A DNA stretch of 64,000 nt from Heloderma charlesbogerti (GCA_026122225.1 JANEZZ010001908.1:124001-188000); one strand, 5' to 3'; numbered from the stretch's first letter, positions 1-57,655 are shown. A program made the numbers and translations. The notes: generated from the sequence alone by a model not told the origin.

Positions 1-515
1 GAGGTCTTCTGTAGATTAGCTTAATACAGGCAGGTACATATGATACATGTTGTATATTGTCACCTGGTCTTAGATCGTTTTGTGATGAAACTTTAATGAG
101 ATTTTTTTTAAAAACACTTACTATAAAAGGCATCCCTCAGATCTCCCGAACCACAAAAATAGGGCCAGAAGTCCTTCAGCAGGGACAATTAGTGAGCAAT
201 AGGGACAGCTATTTGGAAAATGAGGCCAGTTGAAGCACATGCAGTTCCTTCCCATTCTTTCCACGTACTATGATGGCCAGGGCCGGTTTTATCAACTTAG
301 GGATGCTGAGCTCTGATGCTGCATTTGGATTACTTCTGCAAGCTGGGCACATGTCTATATAAGAAGCCAGAAGCTGATTCACTGGGCGCAGTGGGTGTGG
401 AGTGGAATGCGTCAGCAAAAAAATCACTGTGAGAAGAAGCAGACATAATTGTCAGCCCAGCTGTCTGTATTGCTTTTCACCAGGCTTGGGAAGAATGATA
501 ATGGAAATCTTCAGG
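1..515. other. Intron 1 (partial), no recognised feature
   Basis: The window opens inside what should be GYS2 intron 1. I see no GYS2 exon 1 (no N-terminal reading frame ending in the phase needed by exon 2) and no clear repeat here. A 72-residue minus-strand open frame at 209-427 resembles nothing I know. Confidence 0.5.
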
Positions 516-674
516 GCTGGATGTGCCTGGTTCTTGTCTGATCTTGGAAGCTAAGCAGGGTCAGCCCTGGTTAGTACTTGGATGGGAGACTGCCTGGGAA
601 TCAGGCTTCCTGCATTAAGCAGGGGGTTGGACTTGATGGTCTTGCAGGCCCCTTCCAACCCTATGATTCTATGA
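516..674 (+). repeat. 5S rRNA-derived SINE with CR1-type tail
   Basis: The first half (to about 603) follows the internal part of 5S rRNA, including the promoter segment GAAGCTAAGCAGGGTC and the following TAGTACTTGGATGGGAGAC. The second half is the last 70 or so bases of the CR1 copies in this window (GGGGGTTGGACTTGATGG, CCCCTTCCAACCC, ATTCTATGA). A second, inverted copy with the same junction lies at 21757-21880. Confidence 0.85.
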
Positions 675-854
675 GTTATGAGATAGATTTATGCACGAAT
701 ATTAGCCATATCAGCTAGGGATGAGGGAAAATTCACTGGGTTGGCATTTTAATGCAAATTTACCTAATTCCACACTTTCAAACACTGGGCAGTATCCAGT
801 ACGGCTTCTGCACCTCTGCTAGTTCTGTTGCACCCACTGCTAGCGTACTTTGGG

Positions 855-1085
855 GATAGGGTTCAGCTCCTTGGATAGAACATTTAGAGTTCTGGCTGGT
901 TCTGACTGAAACAAGACCCCCAAATGCTAAACTGCACACACCTTTTCTTCCAGTTGTGCACAGTTTAGCATTGTTGGGTCTTGTTTTGTTACAGCTGGTG
1001 CCCTTTGTACTCATCAGTTTGGTTCTGACTGAAACCCAGAACGGAATCACAGCCCACTGAAATCGGAGTCACCAGCCTCCACTGG
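855..1085. mobile_element. hAT-type palindromic MITE (GGAGGCTGGTGGC family), rearranged copy
   Basis: The segment shares GGTTCTGACTGAAAC and the end ACCAGCCTCCACTG with the intact palindromic copies at 45069-45272, 49966-50182 and 53856-54018. GGTTCTGACTGAAAC occurs twice (about 897 and 1020), flanking an unrelated 76-bp hairpin at 910-985. Confidence 0.65.
910..985. repeat. Hairpin nested in MITE
   Basis: Left arm AACAAGACCC..TGCTAAACTG and right arm CAGTTTAGCA..GGGTCTTGTT are inverted copies with a loop of about 15 bases. It sits between two direct copies of the surrounding MITE sequence, so it may be a separate small insertion. Confidence 0.6.
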
Positions 1086-1119
1086 ATTCATCCCTCCCTA
1101 ACGATAACTCAGTGGACCA

Positions 1120-1288
1120 TGAGGTTCAGAGGCAGTAGTCCTCTGAATGCTGGTTGCTGGAGGGCAAACAGCAGGGTTGGACTGTTGCCTTTATGTTCTG
1201 CCTCTGCGCTTCCAGCATCTGGTTGGCCACTGTGGGGAACAGGAAGCTGGACTGGATGAACCTTTGCTGTGATCCAGCATTCCCATTA
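1120..1288 (+). repeat. CR1 LINE 3' fragment
   Basis: Diverged copy of the CR1 3' end seen elsewhere in the window: GGTTGGCCACTGTG, AGCTGGACTGGATGAACC, GATCCAGCATT. Strongly 5'-truncated. Confidence 0.65.
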
Positions 1289-1850
1289 TAGGGGGCTTAC
1301 TGTAGCTGCACAGCAGCTACTGGCTTCAGCAGAAGCTATCAGCAAGCAACACACTGCTCAAACTGGCCAGTGTGGACTTCCGAGACACCACCTTGAGCTT
1401 TCAGAAATAGATCATGGCACAGTAATCTTGTTCCGAGCATTACAACACACAGTTCTAGTCAGTCCGCTGGCATCTGGTCTTGGTGGCATATGGATTTTCA
1501 AATGTGACTAATAGCTTCTATCTAAGGCTCTGGTAACACGTGCCCCTTTCTGGGTGGCAAGATAGGATCAGGGGCAAGGGTGGATAAAAGGAACTGGGAT
1601 AGGCCATAATAATACAAAGTAATAGCACTCCCACCTTCCAACTCATTCATGCACTCCAGGTGTGTCCCCAGCACTTTCTCTCCCTGTTGCACTTCCATTG
1701 TTGTGGCTGTCTGGGAGGACTCTTTGTGTTTAAAAACATCACCTCACATCTGTGTACACCTGCTGTTTTTAAAAATGGGACACTACAAGTAAACATGTCG
1801 GTAGCGTTCACAATGGGAAAGGCCGCTGTCTGCCGCCGCCCGTGTGCTGT
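1289..1850. other. Intron 1, no recognised feature
   Basis: I see no gene, RNA or clear repeat here; short open frames lack any family resemblance. Confidence 0.4.
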
Positions 1851-2083
1851 ATAAGTCCATCAGTGGCAACTAGTCCTGATGGCTATGTGCTCCTTCCTGT
1901 TCGAGGCAGTGTGCCTATGTACACCAGTTGCTGGGGATCATGGGTGGGAGGGTGCTGTTGCACTTGTCTCCTGCTTGAGGTTTCCAGTTCAACAGCTGGT
2001 TGGCCACTGTGGGAACAGAATGCTGGACTAGATGGACCCTTGGTCTGATCCATCACAGCTCTTCTGATGCTCTTATGTTCTTA
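1851..2083 (+). repeat. CR1 LINE 3' end
   Basis: Matches the other CR1 3' ends: CTAGTCCTGATGGCTATGTG, GCTGGACTAGATGGACCC, then CTTCTGATGCTCTTATGTTC at the tail. Confidence 0.8.
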
Positions 2084-2404
2084 AAGCCATCTTAAGCTCA
2101 AGGCCATCCCCACATCTTGTTCTTAAGGATACTCCTTGCTATTCTGCTTCTGTGCTCTGTTTTCTGTTTCAACCCTAAACAAGCACCCAGAGTTCTGTGG
2201 CCAATGAGGATGCTCATTGGGGTGTGTTGTGGGGGCCTCCTCCCTTAAGTGTTTTTTTTTCCTACAGAAATATTTGTTCAGCTGCAAACCTTGGGGTTCT
2301 CCCAAGCTTTCTGATACCTTCCTCTTATGCCTGGACAGTGGTTTTCTTTGGGATTGGCACTCAGATAATGAGTTCACTATTGGTAGTCAGAAATCCCCCC
2401 CCCG

Positions 2405-2405
<1 letters not shown>

Positions 2406-2440
<35 letters not shown>
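2406..2440. repeat. (TG)n microsatellite
   Basis: About 17 uninterrupted TG units following a C-rich run. Confidence 0.97.
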
Positions 2441-2441
<1 letters not shown>

Positions 2442-2514
2442 CGGGGGTCTTCAGAAACCTTTTAGGAGTTCTTCAGTGAGACGGTCAGTAGTGGCAGACA
2501 AAACCTCCTTGAAA

Positions 2515-2917
2515 AACGTAAGAACAAAAGAAGAGCCCTGCTGGATCAGACCAAGGATCCAGCTAGTCCAGGATTCTCTTCCCACAGTGGCCAACCAGCT
2601 GCCCACGGGAAACCCACAAGTAGGACAGGAGTGCAACAGCACCCTCCTGCCCATGTGCCCCAGCAACTAGTGTACATAGGCATACTGCCTCTGATAGGTA
2701 GCATATACGCATCAGGACTAGCAGCCTTCTCCTCCATGCCTTTGTCCAGTCTCCTTTTAAAGCCATCACTATGTCTTGTGGTAGCGAATTCCATCGTTTA
2801 ACAATGCGCTGTGTGAAGAAGTCCTTCCTTTTATCTGTCCTCAATCTCCCACCACTCAGCTTCATGGGATGACCCCAGGTTCTAGTACTGTGAGACAGGG
2901 AGAAAAATGTTTCCCTG
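2515..2917 (-). repeat. CR1 LINE 3' region, antisense
   Basis: On the minus strand it encodes the CR1 C-terminal stretch (RTDKRKDFFTQRIVKRWNSL followed by PQDIVMALKG) and ends in the CR1 3' end at about 2515. It abuts a second CR1 tail at 2918 in the opposite orientation. Confidence 0.85.
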
Positions 2918-3026
2918 GACAGCCATCTGTCAGGGATGCTCTGACTTGGATTCCTGCATTGAGCAGGGGGTTGGACTCGATGGCCTTGTAGGCCCCTTCC
3001 ATCCCTACTATACTACTATTCTATCC
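2918..3026 (+). repeat. CR1-type tail fragment
   Basis: GGACAGCCATCTGTCAGGGA leads into the common tail GGGGGTTGGACTCGATGGCC and CCCCTTCC. It is the last 110 bp of the CR1 type found complete at 15105-16782. Confidence 0.8.
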
Positions 3027-3119
3027 ACTTTCTCCACACCAACCATAATTTTGTACCACTTGTCCATTACTAGTACCAATTTTGAAAGTGATTTAGTCTG
3101 TGTGGTGGAAGGGAAGGCA

Positions 3120-3215
3120 TTGTTGTTGTTGTTGTTCAGTCCTTAAGTCGTGTCTGACTCTTCGTGACCCCATGGACCATAGCACGCCAGGCCTTCCTGT
3201 CCTCCGGGTTTGTTT
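3120..3215. repeat. BovB-related end with (TTG)n
   Basis: A (TTG)n run is followed by CAGTCCTTAAGTCGTGTCTG and GACCCCATGGACCATAGC, the sequence shared by BovB LINE ends and the SINEs that borrow them. Confidence 0.75.
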
Positions 3216-3675
3216 GTTTTTTAAACTACTTTCTGCCTGAATTGGCCGGGGGAGGGGGCAATAGTCAAATGTCCTCTCTTTTCCATGAGGGGCACAGTTA
3301 ATTTCAAGGCCAAGGGCACAAGGCTTGCTAGCACTTTCTCAACTCCTCCTGCTGGCCGCCATTTTAAAATCCTCATAATGCTCTGAACATAAGCTATGTC
3401 ATGATGTACCATCATCTCTGGGCATTATGGGGATGTTTTTATTGGTGGTCACCAATGTGGAGAAGCAAGAAGGAACAGCTGTGACTTTTGTGTCCCTCCC
3501 TTTTACGTTGACCCCTCACCCCAAAAGTAGCTGAAACAGCCCCCCCAACTTTTGCTGCCATCATGTGCCTGTGACCAGTGCTCTGAGTGTCCACCTTAGA
3601 ACACCCCCACCCTATTTGGCAGATAAGTCAAAGCATTCCCTCAAGTAGAAAATTGGAAGAATACCCAATAAAGCT

Positions 3676-4190
3676 GTAAAATAATAATAATAATTATGAT
3701 GATGATTTACATTTATATACCGCCCAATAGCCAGAGCTCTCTGGGCGGTTTACAAAGATTAAAAACATTTAAAATACAATATACAGAGACTAAAAACCAT
3801 TTACATAAAAAACATATGAACAGACAATATACACAAAAGAAACATATATCTAAAACAACTTCAAACAAACAATCTCAAAAACAAACAACCATAACCATAA
3901 GACATTCCAGGATCGATTAAACACTTATCATATACTGCCGAATGCCTGGGAGAGATTTTAACCTGGCACCGAAAAGATAACAATGTTGGAGCCAGGCAGG
4001 CCTTGTTGGGGAGATCATTCCATAATTTGGGGGCCACCACCGAAAAGACCCTCTCCCTTGTCACCATCTTCCGAGCGTCCCTCGGTGTAGGCAGCCTGAG
4101 GAGGGCCTTAGATGTTGAGTGTCGTATATGGGTAGGTTTGTGTCAGGAGAGGCGCTCTGTCAGGTATTGTGGTCCCAAGCCGTGTAGTAG
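3676..4190 (-). repeat. L2-clade LINE 3' end, antisense
   Basis: On the minus strand the C-terminal frame reads RERVFSVVAPKLWNDLPNKA, as in the L2 at 40173-42672, followed by a 3' region containing AACCGCCCAGAGAGCTCTGG and ending in (TAA)n near 3680. Confidence 0.8.
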
Positions 4191-4625
4191 CAGTAGAAGT
4201 AGCACATTTCCTTTCTTCCCCCCCCCCACCCCAAGGCATTTATTTCTTGACTTGAGCTGAAAATGTATTCCTAAAAATCTCCCTTGGGAATGCTGATATT
4301 TAATATTATCCAGACAGGAATGCTCAGTTCCTTGGGGAGAGGAAATGAAAGTTAAACCAGTTTAAGAGTGCTTCGAGATTGAGGGCTCCTAGCGCTAGCA
4401 ACTTGAAGGCTTTGTGCAGCTATTCCATCTTTTTCTCCTTAACAGAATTTCTGTGGTTAAAAAAAAAAAAATGGAAGAAGCAGTGGAAAAACACAGGAGG
4501 CTTATGGGAGGAAGACAATGTCATCTCCCCCCACCCATATAAAAGTCCATGAATGAGGCAGGGTGATGGCATGATAAAAGCGTCATCTGGAGGCAACCTG
4601 GGTCTAAAGTGTAGTTACATCCTAT
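4191..4625. other. Intron 1 end, no recognised feature
   Basis: A C-rich run and a poly-A run are visible, but no gene or clear repeat. Confidence 0.4.
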
Positions 4626-4689
4626 GGCTGAGGTAAACTGACATAGTTACTCCTTTTGGCTGAAGTAAACTGACATAGTTACTCCTTTT
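4626..4689 (+). repeat. 32-bp tandem duplication next to exon 2 acceptor
   Basis: Two adjacent 32-bp copies (4626-4657, 4658-4689) differ at one base. Each ends in TACTCCTTTT, so the unit duplicates a pyrimidine tract, and the second copy ends 32 bases before the exon 2 acceptor AG. Confidence 0.9.
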
Positions 4690-4721
4690 GGAACTTATAT
4701 GTTGTGCTTATTCTCATCCAG

Positions 4722-52884
<48,163 letters not shown>

Positions 52885-53145
52885 TGAATATCCCTTTGCT
52901 TGTGGCCTCGCATGGGTGTTACCCTTTCAGCTGTACACATGTCACCTTAAAGGTCCAGTGGCTACAATCTGTGGGGAGTGTAAATGAATGAGATGTAAGC
53001 TAAACCTCTGAACTATCTTCAATTCCTTCCACTACCCCCATCTTAAATAGTTTCAATGGTGTGTTTTCCTTTCCCTTCCCCCTTTTTGTAGGTAGAGCAA
53101 AAAGGAATTTAGACAAATATATTAAACTCTAGGGCTGCATGCTGG
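52885..53145 (+). other. GYS2: GYS2 3' untranslated region (candidate)
   Basis: Unique sequence from the stop codon to about 20 bases past ATTAAA. The real end could be further downstream. Confidence 0.55.
53121..53126 (+). promoter_or_regulatory. Candidate polyadenylation signal ATTAAA
   Basis: ATTAAA 237 bases after the stop codon, followed by a GT-rich stretch (TTTGTGTCCC, AATGTGTTGTC) where a downstream element would be. It is the first good candidate after the stop. Confidence 0.55.
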
Positions 53146-53855
53146 CTTTCATATTTGTGTCCCTAATGTGTTGTCATTGGAGAAAGGAAGAAGGATTGAG
53201 TGTCTCGTGACCTGCAAACTTTCAGGCTTATAGAAAAAGAAAACCAGTGTTGTCAGAGTCGCTACTCAGCCTGCTGCTATTTCACAGTTTTATCTATGCA
53301 AGTAAATCCAGCTCGTATTCTGCAAGTACAGAGATGCTCCTGCCAGTGTCTAGAAAACGTCCCTCCTCTGTCAATCCAAGGTTGGTCCAAGCATCTTTAA
53401 GTGAGCTGCCCATTGTCATTTGAGCAAGATCCCCAAAAAGGGCAATATCTAGACTTACTGTAGTCACGGTATGTTGGGCTACAAATTTCAGCTTTCTATT
53501 TGTTGTGGAAGTCCCTTAACAATTTTGATTCCCCCCTCTGTGAATCAGTGAAGTCCAAGCATCTTGATATCTTTCTAATATGTTATTTTAAAATTGGTAG
53601 CAGGATTAGACCCACTTCTAGAAATGATTCCCCCCTCCCCCGCGTTGAAGTCTTGTCAAGCAGGTACAAGCAGTGCCTTCCTACATAACGTTGTCATTTT
53701 ATTAAAAAGGCAGAATATTAAAACAAAAGATAGAAAAAGCAAAATTGGCAATATGAAAAGCAAATATCAAAACCAGCACACAGCCTTATTAAGCATAAAG
53801 AATATGAACTAGTAGCTTTCCCCCCAGACTCTCATATATTGTAGATTAAAACCGG
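53146..53855. other. 3' flank, no recognised feature
   Basis: No gene or classified repeat recognised. Confidence 0.4.
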
Positions 53856-54018
53856 TGGAGGCTGGTGGCTCTGATGTCAATAGGGGCAGTGAATCCACTC
53901 CGTGTTTCAGTTAGAACCAGTCAGAACTCTAAAGGAGCTCCTTTAGAGTTCTGACTGGTTCTGACTGAAATCCAGAGCGGATTCACCACCCTAGTAACAT
54001 TGGAGCCAGCCTCCACTG
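53856..54018. mobile_element. Palindromic hAT-type MITE with 8-bp target duplication
   Basis: CGGTGGAGGCTGGTGGC and its inverted right end GCCAGCCTCCACTG, arms meeting at GGAGCTCC. Flanks ATTAAAAC and ACTAAAAC (7 of 8) set the family as hAT-like. Confidence 0.88.
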
Positions 54019-54204
54019 ACTAAAACGAAACATGTTTAAGAAAAGAGGCAAAAAGTTAATTCAGTGATTATAGGCTTTTAGAAAAGAGATCATTTTCCAA
54101 CAGTGGGTGACAATTCACTTGCTATCCTGTCCTGCACCTGTCCTGTGCCTTCTTCCATTTCTCCCTCAAGTTAAGAAAAAATGGGGGATCTGTTAAGTCA
54201 TGGA

Positions 54205-54575
54205 GGTAGAACTTTTTTCAGCCCAAGCACTAAATTCCATTTCAAAGAAGATTTTGGGGTAGTACTCTAGTTGTGGGTTGCAAAAGGGGGCAAGACCAAA
54301 AGCGAAAGGAGCTAAGCCAAAGTACCAAAAATGCCAGCATATTTTAGCTTAAAGTTCTTACTCCTAGCAACTAAGTCTTAGAGGAGAGGCATTTCAACCT
54401 TTTAAGAATAGGGGGGCTGAACAAAGGCTGAGAAACCACCCGATGACCAGTGGCCAGGGAAAATGGAGTAGGTCAGCGGAAGGCTGCCTGGGGAATCCCA
54501 GGGGGCAAGATAGGTCCCTAGGAAGGATCTAGATTTGGCCCAGGGGCCTAATGTTCTGCACCCCTGTGTTAAGTA
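54205..54575. mobile_element. Non-autonomous DNA element, uninterrupted copy
   Basis: Contains ATGCCAGCATATTTTAGCTT and GAGGCATTTCAACCTTTTAA unbroken. It is the paralogous empty site for the insertion at 61902-62614. Ends near CAGCCCAAGCACTAAATTCC and TTCTGCACCCCTG. Confidence 0.7.
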
Positions 54576-54589
54576 GATGGGCAGTGCAG

Positions 54590-54672
54590 TCCTATACATT
54601 TCTTCTCAGAAATAAATCCTGTTGTTTTCACTGGGGCTCGTTCCCAGTTAAGCATGTATAGAATTGCACTCT
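54590..54672. mobile_element. Palindromic MITE (GTGCAGTCCTATACA ends)
   Basis: GTGCAGTCCTATACATTTCT is inverted as GCATGTATAGAATTGCAC. Related to 26727-26851. Confidence 0.7.
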
Positions 54673-55044
54673 GAATCTTATATGGATCAACATCATTAAC
54701 CTTGATTTGTAAGTTGGCAATTAAAAAAAAATAAGACATCAGTTTGCAAAAATCTAGAATATTGTTTCTCAGTTTCTCAAACAAGAATTGTCTGAAGCTC
54801 AACTATTCTCAAATGAATGTAAGAGCCTGCTCCCTCATTCTGTCTCTGTCTCTGGGCTGATCTACACTGCGCCCGCCATCGCAATGAATTCAGTGTCCTG
54901 TCGGGTTAAACGCTCTCACATTAAAATGTGATTATTCACACTCACCCATTTTCCCCGTTGCAGTGCTTCATCAAATGCATGAGCTCGGTTCACACTCAAG
55001 TGCTGTGCTTTTTTTCCTGCTGTTTTCCTGCTGTTTTCCTGCAT

Positions 55045-55148
55045 GCGCTTGTCCGATCTCGGTTGCTAAGCGGGGTCAGCCCCGGTCAGTAGTTGGATGG
55101 GCGACCGCCTGGGAATCAGGCTTCCTGCATTGAGTAGGGGGTTGTTCT
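55045..55148 (+). repeat. 5S rRNA-derived SINE, partial
   Basis: CCGATCTCGGTTGCTAAGCG, GATGGGCGACCGCCTGGGAA and GCATTGAGTAGGGGGTTG, broken off inside the CR1-type tail. Confidence 0.78.
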
Positions 55149-55319
55149 ATCCCTTATGAGACTAAGTTTTACCCCCTCCTATCCCCCGCTCTGGATGTGT
55201 GTGTTTTTTTAATTAAGGCATTATCCTCACAGAATCGGGGCTTCTCCGCAATTTTTTTTTCTAATTCAGGCATGATCTTCGAAGATTCGAAGTTGTGAAG
55301 CTTCACAACAACAACAACA
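55149..55319. other. Spacer within composite element
   Basis: AT-rich sequence with TTCGAAGATTCGAA-like short repeats; could be the left part of element D1 or foreign. Confidence 0.35.
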
Positions 55320-55888
55320 AAACGCGCGTACGCAAATGGCGGTGGCCACGGCCGCCGCCATTTGCATTCTTTATTTTGGCACGTCTTAGTCTATGTCAAG
55401 ATTTACGTAGACTAAGACAGCGAAAATAAGGGGAACGCAAATAGCGTAGCGGACACCAAAATAGCGTAGCGGATGCCAAAATAAGGAATGCAAATGGCGG
55501 TGGCCATGGCCGCCGCCATTTGCGTACGCGTGTTGTTGTGTTTTTTTAAGTCAGCCGTGATAGGCTACGTAGACATCTATGTAGCCTATCACATTTTTTT
55601 AAAAAAAAACTTAGCCGTGATAGGCTACGTAAATCTTTACGTAGCCTATCACGTTTTTGTTTTTTTTTAAACTGGAAATGGTGGCGGTGGCAGCTGGTCG
55701 GAAGACCGGCCGCCACCGCCAAACCGCTGCCGGAGCCGGAGGTGCTGCCACCAGGAAGATCCGCCCCAGGTAAGTCTCGTCCCGGGGGGGGGCGGGGGGG
55801 CAGACTGTTCTGCCACCGATTTCGGGGGGCCGAATGCGCTGGCATTCGGCCTCCCCAAGATCCGTGGCAGAATTCCCTGACCTCCCTA
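55320..55888. mobile_element. Palindrome-bearing hAT-type element D1, left end missing
   Basis: Right half of the family: hairpins GCAAATGGCGGTGGCC..CCGCCATTTGC (55329 and 55487), GATAGGCTACGTAGAC..GTAGCCTATC (55559 onward), then ATGGTGGCGGTGGCAGC ending CAG|GTAAGT (donor 55770) and right end TTCCCTGACCTCCCTA. No TAGGG left terminus is found next to it. Confidence 0.8.
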
Positions 55889-55966
55889 CCTGATTCCCAG
55901 GCGGTCGCCCATCCAACTACTGACCGGGGCCGACCCCGCTTAGCCAAGATCAGACAAGCGTGTGCA
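55889..55966 (-). repeat. 5S rRNA-derived SINE, partial, inverted
   Basis: CCTGATTCCCAGGCGGTCGC, CCCGCTTAGCCAAGATCAGA: the 5S part of the SINE in reverse. It starts exactly where element D1 ends. Confidence 0.78.
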
Positions 55967-55997
55967 CATCCAGCCCTTTGCTTGTTTCTGAGGAAAC

Positions 55998-56903
55998 TAG
56001 GGATGTATGAAAGTGACTTACCTTTCCGCAGATTATGTTGATGGTGGGGGGGAGGCTTTCCGTCCCTCCACCCGGAATCCTGGCCGGGTGGGGAGGTGCT
56101 CCATTCCTCCCCCCGGAATCCTGGCCGGCTGGCTGTGGTCCGCAGCGATTCTGCGGAGCCGCCGGCTGGCTCCGCCAGCAGCCGGACATCCAGCCGCTGG
56201 CTAGCAGGGACACAAATGGCGGCGGCTGTAGCCGCTGCTGTTTGCATCCCTGCAGTCAGCCGTGATAGGCTACGTAAATGTTTACGTAGCCTATCACGGC
56301 TGATTAAAAAAAAAAAAGCGCGTACTCAAATGGCGGCAGCCATGGGCGCCTCCATTTGCGTTCCTTATTTTGGCACGTCTTAGTCTACGTAAACATTTAC
56401 GTAGACTAAGATGGCGAAAATAAGGGGAACGCAAATAGTGTAGCGTCTACGCTATTCGCGTTCCCCTTATTTTTGCCGTCTTAGTTGTTTACGTAAATGT
56501 TTACGTAGACTAAGACGTGCCAAAATAAGGAACGCAAATGGCCGCCGCCATTTGCGTACATCCGTTTTTGGTTTTTTTTTTAAGTCAGCCGTGATAGGCT
56601 ACATAAAGATTTACGTAGCCTATCACGGTGTTTTTTTTAAATCTAGCTGTGATAGGCTACGTAAATCTTTACGTAGCCTATCACATTTTTTTGTTTTTTG
56701 TTTTTTTTAACCAGGAAATGGCGGCGGTGGCAGCCGGTCAGAAGACCGGCCGCCGCCGCCGCCGCCAGGAAGATCCGCCCAAGGTAAGTCTCGTCCCGGG
56801 GGGGGGGCAGGGGGGCAGGCCGTTCCGCCACCGATTTTGGTGGGCCAAATGCACTGGCATTCGGCCTCCCCGAGATCCGTGGCGGAACTTTCGTACATCC
56901 CTA
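55998..56903. mobile_element. Palindrome-bearing hAT-type element D2, perfect 8-bp target duplication
   Basis: 906 bp between GAGGAAAC (55990-55997) and GAGGAAAC (56904-56911). Ends TAGGGATGTATGAAAGT and, inverted, TAGGGATGTACGAAAGT, a 17-bp inverted repeat with one mismatch. It has an inward-reading donor on the minus strand (ACTTACCT 56016), hairpins at 56265-56304, 56583-56627 and 56645-56684, a palindrome of about 240 bp centred near 56440, and ATGGCGGCGGTGGCAGCCGG ending AAG|GTAAGT (donor 56784). The most complete copy. Confidence 0.93.
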
Positions 56904-57226
56904 GAGGAAACAGGGGCTGCTGAGGAAGCTATGTGATCAGTAGCTGGAAGAAGACATGGGGCCGTTGAGAGCTGTGATTGGACAGGAGGGAAATACCAAC
57001 ATCGCTGTATATGGACAGGCGGGGGAGCGGACTACGACCGGATATGGTAGCGAAGATGGAAAATCAGAGCACATTAAGGGGAAATACCGGGATATTAGGG
57101 TATTGAAAGTGAGAGCACGGAAGTGGGAAATTCCGGTTCCAATTCGAGGTGGGTACTGCGTAGTGTGAAAGGCGGGCAGTGAAACCTCATTTGAAGCGAA
57201 AAAAGGGGGTAAGTGTAGATCCAGCC

Positions 57227-57262
57227 TCTCTCTCTCTCTCTGTCTCTCTCTCTCACACACAG
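57227..57262. repeat. (TC)n / (CA)n simple repeat
   Basis: TC-rich run then CACACACA, directly after the composite element. Confidence 0.9.
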
Positions 57263-57472
57263 CCCTCTCTAAAAATAGGTGATATTCACTTTAATGTTAA
57301 ATTTGAATTTTGTGTTGCTTTCCATTTGCCTAACTCAAGATTTGAGAATTGAATTTGAGGAAGAATGTTTTTCCCCCTCAGATAAATTGTGATTCATTAG
57401 ACAGGATCTTATCCACTCACTTCTGCCCAAACAATTTCTGCATGGTGTGTGAGGTGCTAAGGGTAGGACCAT

Positions 57473-57655
57473 AGGAAGCTGCCTGATCCTGAGTCAGAAC
57501 ACTGGTCTATCTAGCCCAGTATTGTCAACAGTGACTGGCAGCGGCTTTCCAGGTTTTCAGGCAATATTTTTTCCTGTCCCACTTGGAGATGCCAGGGATC
57601 AAACCTGGGACCTTCTGCATTCAAAACATGTGCAAGACATGAAGGCTCTTGAATC
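57473..57655 (-). repeat. tRNA-derived SINE, antisense
   Basis: CCATAGGAAGCTGCCTGATC is the 3' end; GAGATGCCAGGGATCAAACC and CTGCATTCAAAACATGTGC is the tRNA-like head in reverse. Confidence 0.82.

Larger units (their letters stand above)
54854..57226. mobile_element. Composite: DNA transposon containing nested SINEs and two palindromic hAT elements
   Basis: Outer ends GGGCTGATCTACACT (54854) and AGTGTAGATCCAGCC (ending 57226) are inverted repeats; flanks TCTGTCTC and TCTCTCTC are compatible with an octamer duplication within a TC-rich site. Inside, 55045-55148, 55320-55888, 55889-55966 and 55998-56903 are separate insertions. The residual outer element (54854-55040 and 56912-57226) has no transposase. 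Confidence 0.72.

Noticed and set aside
209..427. 72-residue minus-strand open frame in intron 1
   Set aside because: No family resemblance, no flanking signals, ordinary length for chance in this sequence.
516..603. Possible 5S rRNA gene
   Set aside because: Only the internal part is 5S-like and it runs into a CR1-type tail, so it is a SINE.
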